This document shows, in pieces, positions 34,546-37,009 of a DNA stretch of 37,009 nt (the stretch's first letter is position 1; every line of letters begins with the position of its first letter). A program made the position numbers and the translations under genes. The notes below the pieces were generated by a model that made no database searches, was not told the origin of the DNA, and saw only the letters and a list, made by a program, of their open reading frames with translations. Location of the stretch: the NCBI GenBank assembly GCA_030754235.1, contig JASMAS010000026.1, forward strand, positions 1 to 37,009. The letters are read 5' to 3'. Origin of the DNA: Litorilituus sp. (GTDB lineage: Bacteria; Pseudomonadota; Gammaproteobacteria; Enterobacterales; Alteromonadaceae).

Positions 34546-36303
34546 CTAAAAATTGATACTCCATTGATTTAGGGTACCAATATCTTGTTGGTAATTATCT
34601 ACCACAAATAATTGCCATTGCCCCTGTGCTAAACCAGATGCTGCAATCGTATAGGTTTTGTTCACGTTATCTGCACCATCGTTACCAGACTTTGTTTTTA
34701 ACTGGTATGTACTGCCGTCAGGTGCGGTTATCTGTAAACTGATGTCTCCACGATAAGTATGAGCGATATCGACAGTAATAGTTAGGTTACCAGCATTGCC
34801 AGAGCGTTGAACATCAAGATTGCTAGTGATTGATGAATTATCTGGAATAGCCATTGCCGTGTTATTGATAAAGCTACTTTGCTCAGCACCACCAGTAAAT
34901 AATTGATTGTTATTTAAACTTCCTGATGTTTTTGCCCTCGGACTTTGCCAAGTAAAATCACTATATTTATTTCCTTTACCAGATAATTGCAGAGAATATC
35001 CAATTGGCGTATTAGAGGTTTCTGATACGCCAATATCAGTAGATGTTAGGCCACTTGCAGGGCCTTCAGTGGCAGTCATTTTTCCTTCATAGCTTAAAAA
35101 CTGTCGTACTTGACTATTACGGTCAATTAATGCGATGCCATCAGCACTGCCGTTTTGTAAACCAGAAAAATTAACGTTAAGTGTACCAAAACCATTTGAC
35201 TGATTTGGGATCACACCAGTTAAGTTTAATGTTTTATAAGCAGAGCCATTGCTACCGGTATAGGCAATTAGTTGCCAGCCACTAAGATTAACACCTGCAA
35301 CACCTGCTAATTCAACTGATTCGTTGACATCACTACTATTATTGTCATAGTGAAGCTCGTTCATCCATATGTCATTATCACTGTCTGTTGGAGGAGTAAC
35401 ACCCAAACTACTGCAGTCATTTTCAAAGACACATACAACATATTCTGGGCGATCAACAAAAGGATTACGGTTACCTTGTTGAGTAAAAACCGCGTCATTA
35501 TGTCTCATTTCATATGCGTCAACAGGGTCATTTTTATGCCATTGAAGCAACACTGATTTTAATCCCATATAGGCGGTCGTTACATTTTTACCTGTTTTTG
35601 AACTTGCAATTAAATTGCGATCATCTGTCAGGATTAAATCGGGTTCATTGGCACCTGTTACGCCATGAGTACCACCTTCATAGCGAACGGCTAAATACAT
35701 GAGAGCTCTCGCGACATCACCTTGACGAGCATTCCAAGTTTGCCATGTTCCAGTATGACCTGAGCCTTTGGTCAAGTTATGCTCTCCAGCACCACCACCA
35801 CGAGTATTGTTATATTCAGTGGTTTTTTCTATACACTCACTTGCACAGTTTGCATACGGCTTATTGCTTCGACTAGAGTTATAGTTACTGTTTGCAATGA
35901 AAAGGTGGTGAGCATCGGTGTAAGGATAATTACTAGACCCGTCTTTTGGAAACCCATATGACTTGGGCCAGCTATGCTCTCGATTATAGTTGCTATTACC
36001 ACCACCAACTTTTGCATATGATGCGTTTTTATATATATCGATGACATTATTGCTGTTGTTTGGATCTTGGTCTGCAGCCTCGAGAATATCCCAAGTATCA
36101 GTTGCCGATGATGTATATGGAAAACGCTGATGATCATCTATTATTTCATGCAGGCTTTGTCTTACAGTACTGGCATTTGTAGTATTTACCGTATCATAGT
36201 AATTTTGAGGTTCACTGGCGTGTGCTAGGCTAATTGTTGCTGTAAGGCATATTGACAAGCCCAATGTGTATCGAGATATTTTGGTTAGTAGTTGATGTTT
36301 CAT
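34546..36303 (-). CDS. Secreted endonuclease I with LTD-like and P domains
   Basis: A protein of 585 residues. The signal peptide ends near SLAHAS (residue 30). The endonuclease I (EndA/NucM) domain covers about 32-295. The beta-beta-alpha-metal motif is NREHSWPKS (107-115, His110), and TDAHHLFIANSNYNSSRSN carries the metal ligands. A short linker leads to a lamin-tail-like domain at about 311-410 (WMNELHYDNNSSDVNESVEL). A P/homo B domain occupies about 475-585 (IPDNSSITSNL, HTYRGDISLQITAPDGS, GQWQLFVVDNYQQDIGTLNQWSI). It probably degrades extracellular DNA or RNA. The two added domains likely anchor or stabilise it outside the cell. No strong ribosome site was seen. Confidence 0.88.
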   Translation of the reverse strand: MKHQLLTKISRYTLGLSICLTATISLAHASEPQNYYDTVNTTNASTVRQSLHEIIDDHQRFPYTSSATDTWDILEAADQDPNNSNNVIDIYKNASYAKVGGGNSNYNREHSWPKSYGFPKDGSSNYPYTDAHHLFIANSNYNSSRSNKPYANCASECIEKTTEYNNTRGGGAGEHNLTKGSGHTGTWQTWNARQGDVARALMYLAVRYEGGTHGVTGANEPDLILTDDRNLIASSKTGKNVTTAYMGLKSVLLQWHKNDPVDAYEMRHNDAVFTQQGNRNPFVDRPEYVVCVFENDCSSLGVTPPTDSDNDIWMNELHYDNNSSDVNESVELAGVAGVNLSGWQLIAYTGSNGSAYKTLNLTGVIPNQSNGFGTLNVNFSGLQNGSADGIALIDRNSQVRQFLSYEGKMTATEGPASGLTSTDIGVSETSNTPIGYSLQLSGKGNKYSDFTWQSPRAKTSGSLNNNQLFTGGAEQSSFINNTAMAIPDNSSITSNLDVQRSGNAGNLTITVDIAHTYRGDISLQITAPDGSTYQLKTKSGNDGADNVNKTYTIAASGLAQGQWQLFVVDNYQQDIGTLNQWSINF

Positions 36304-36831
36304 GATTTTACTCGCTTATTATTTTTATATTTATCACTTGAAAATTAGGTAAAAAAATAGGCATGAACTTTCATCCTGCCTTTTCCTTGAGCGCTAACTG
36401 TCTAAATGGTCAACAAAATATTAACAAGATTTTATTATAAATTCATTAAAATTAACCTTAAATTAACAAATAGTGATTTATATTTTCCATATTGATAGGT
36501 AATATTTAACACCTGTAATTTGTAAAATGGCGTTATTTTCTTCTCTTACAAAAAATTAACTTATTAACTGTCCGAACGATGCGAACGGGACATCATATAA
36601 ATAGGTAATATTTAGAAAAGATTTAACAAATAATGTTTCGCTAAACAGTTATTTGTTGATATTTCATTCAATACAGAAATATCAGAAAAGTATATAGCAT
36701 CTAATAATTCATCTGATTGTGAAGAGCTTATCCAGTTGAACAATACTAGAAATAATATTAAGCGTCGCACCAATTCAACACCTCCTTGTGAGCATTACTA
36801 TTTGATTTAATTGAGTATAAGAATTAACAAG
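36304..36831. other. Spacer with a short direct repeat and an open frame lacking a start
   Basis: ATAGGTAATATTTA occurs at 36495-36508 and again at 36601-36614. On the plus strand 36634-36810 is open for 58 codons and reads protein-like (TEISEKYIASNN, CEELIQLNNTRN) but has no ATG, GTG or TTG start near its head, so it is not called a gene. The part next to 36304 probably carries the nuclease promoter. Confidence 0.35.
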
Positions 36832-37007
36832 GACACTCGCTTATAAATCCCTATAAAACAAAACTATGCCATTAGCCAAAGAAACACTCAAAATATGCGC
36901 TGTGATTACTTATAATCCTTAAGCCCTTAGACTACTGACTAAACTTTAAAAAAAACAGCAAAAAGGCTACTTTTTAGACAAGCCAAAAAACATCAAACTT
37001 GATGTGA
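36832..37007 (+). repeat. Dispersed imperfect repeat, copy B
   Basis: The counterpart of 25465-25641 in the same orientation, with the shared blocks ACTCGCTTATAAAT, ACTCAAAATATGC, GACTAAA, CTTTTTAGACA and CATCAAACTTGATGTG. The copy reaches the window edge, so its full length is unknown. Confidence 0.55.
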
Positions 37008-37009
37008 TG

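Noticed and set aside
35829-36137. A 102-codon second minus-strand frame inside the nuclease gene
   Set aside because: It lies fully within the endonuclease I reading frame on the same strand, which has clear catalytic motifs, and its own product looks low in complexity.
1-37009. CRISPR arrays, rRNA, tRNA, prophage or an intact insertion sequence
   Set aside because: No regular spaced repeats, no conserved RNA blocks and no complete transposase or phage genes were seen on either strand.

Overview
The window is low-GC DNA with short spacers and gene content typical of a marine gammaproteobacterium of the Alteromonadales, most likely Colwellia, Thalassotalea or a close relative. The evidence is the TIGR03503-like protein next to dnaQ, the NhaD antiporter, the ArgP/ArgO pair, the MipA-DUF3019-two-component cluster and the many exported proteins. 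No rRNA, tRNA, CRISPR array, intact insertion sequence, prophage or origin was found.

Layout. Positions 1-1597 (+) hold the tail of a probable receiver-domain protein and a soluble GAF histidine kinase. Positions 1599-4980 (-) hold two small membrane proteins (DUF599, DUF2919), DnaQ and a TIGR03503-like exported protein, with overlapping or touching reading frames. Positions 5166-10052 (+) hold two tandem paralogous outer-membrane proteins with a CBM9-like N-terminus and a DUF5916 barrel, with a 30-bp perfect palindrome between them. Positions 10121-13322 (-) are a compact MoxR ATPase, CoxE-like VWA and RDD membrane protein operon. Positions 13485-17448 hold cysK, a small lipoprotein, nhaD and a duplicated glutaredoxin/GST-N-like protein. 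Positions 17652-19679 (-) encode a beta-propeller lipoprotein.

Positions 19853-23180 (+) are a four-gene operon: MipA/OmpV porin-like protein, DUF3019 protein, OmpR-type regulator and RstB-like sensor kinase. Two upstream 7-mers with 10-bp periodicity are a candidate operator. Positions 23724-25428 are the divergent argO/argP exporter and regulator pair. Two exported hydrolases follow, a DUF885 HExxH-like peptidase and an M20 amidohydrolase. Between them lies a stretch that looks like gene wreckage. Positions 30307-36303 (-) hold an IS66 TnpA relic, a DUF4785-like exported protein with an alpha/beta hydrolase, a HAD-like protein, an ICMT-like membrane methyltransferase and a secreted EndA-type nuclease with added LTD and P domains.

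Functionally, the window mixes core genes (dnaQ, cysK, nhaD, argO/argP) with envelope and exported functions: porin-like barrels, secreted nuclease, peptidases, lipase-like hydrolase and beta-propeller. The spacers at 23.2-23.7, 25.4-25.9, 27.7-28.7, 30.0-30.7 and 36.3-37.0 kb carry decayed genes, a transposon remnant and a two-copy dispersed repeat. The best candidates for under-described systems are the tandem DUF5916 pair, the MipA-DUF3019 two-component operon and the MoxR-VWA-RDD operon. Nothing seen here proves a new system. All assignments come from reading the sequence and recalling protein families; no database search was run.
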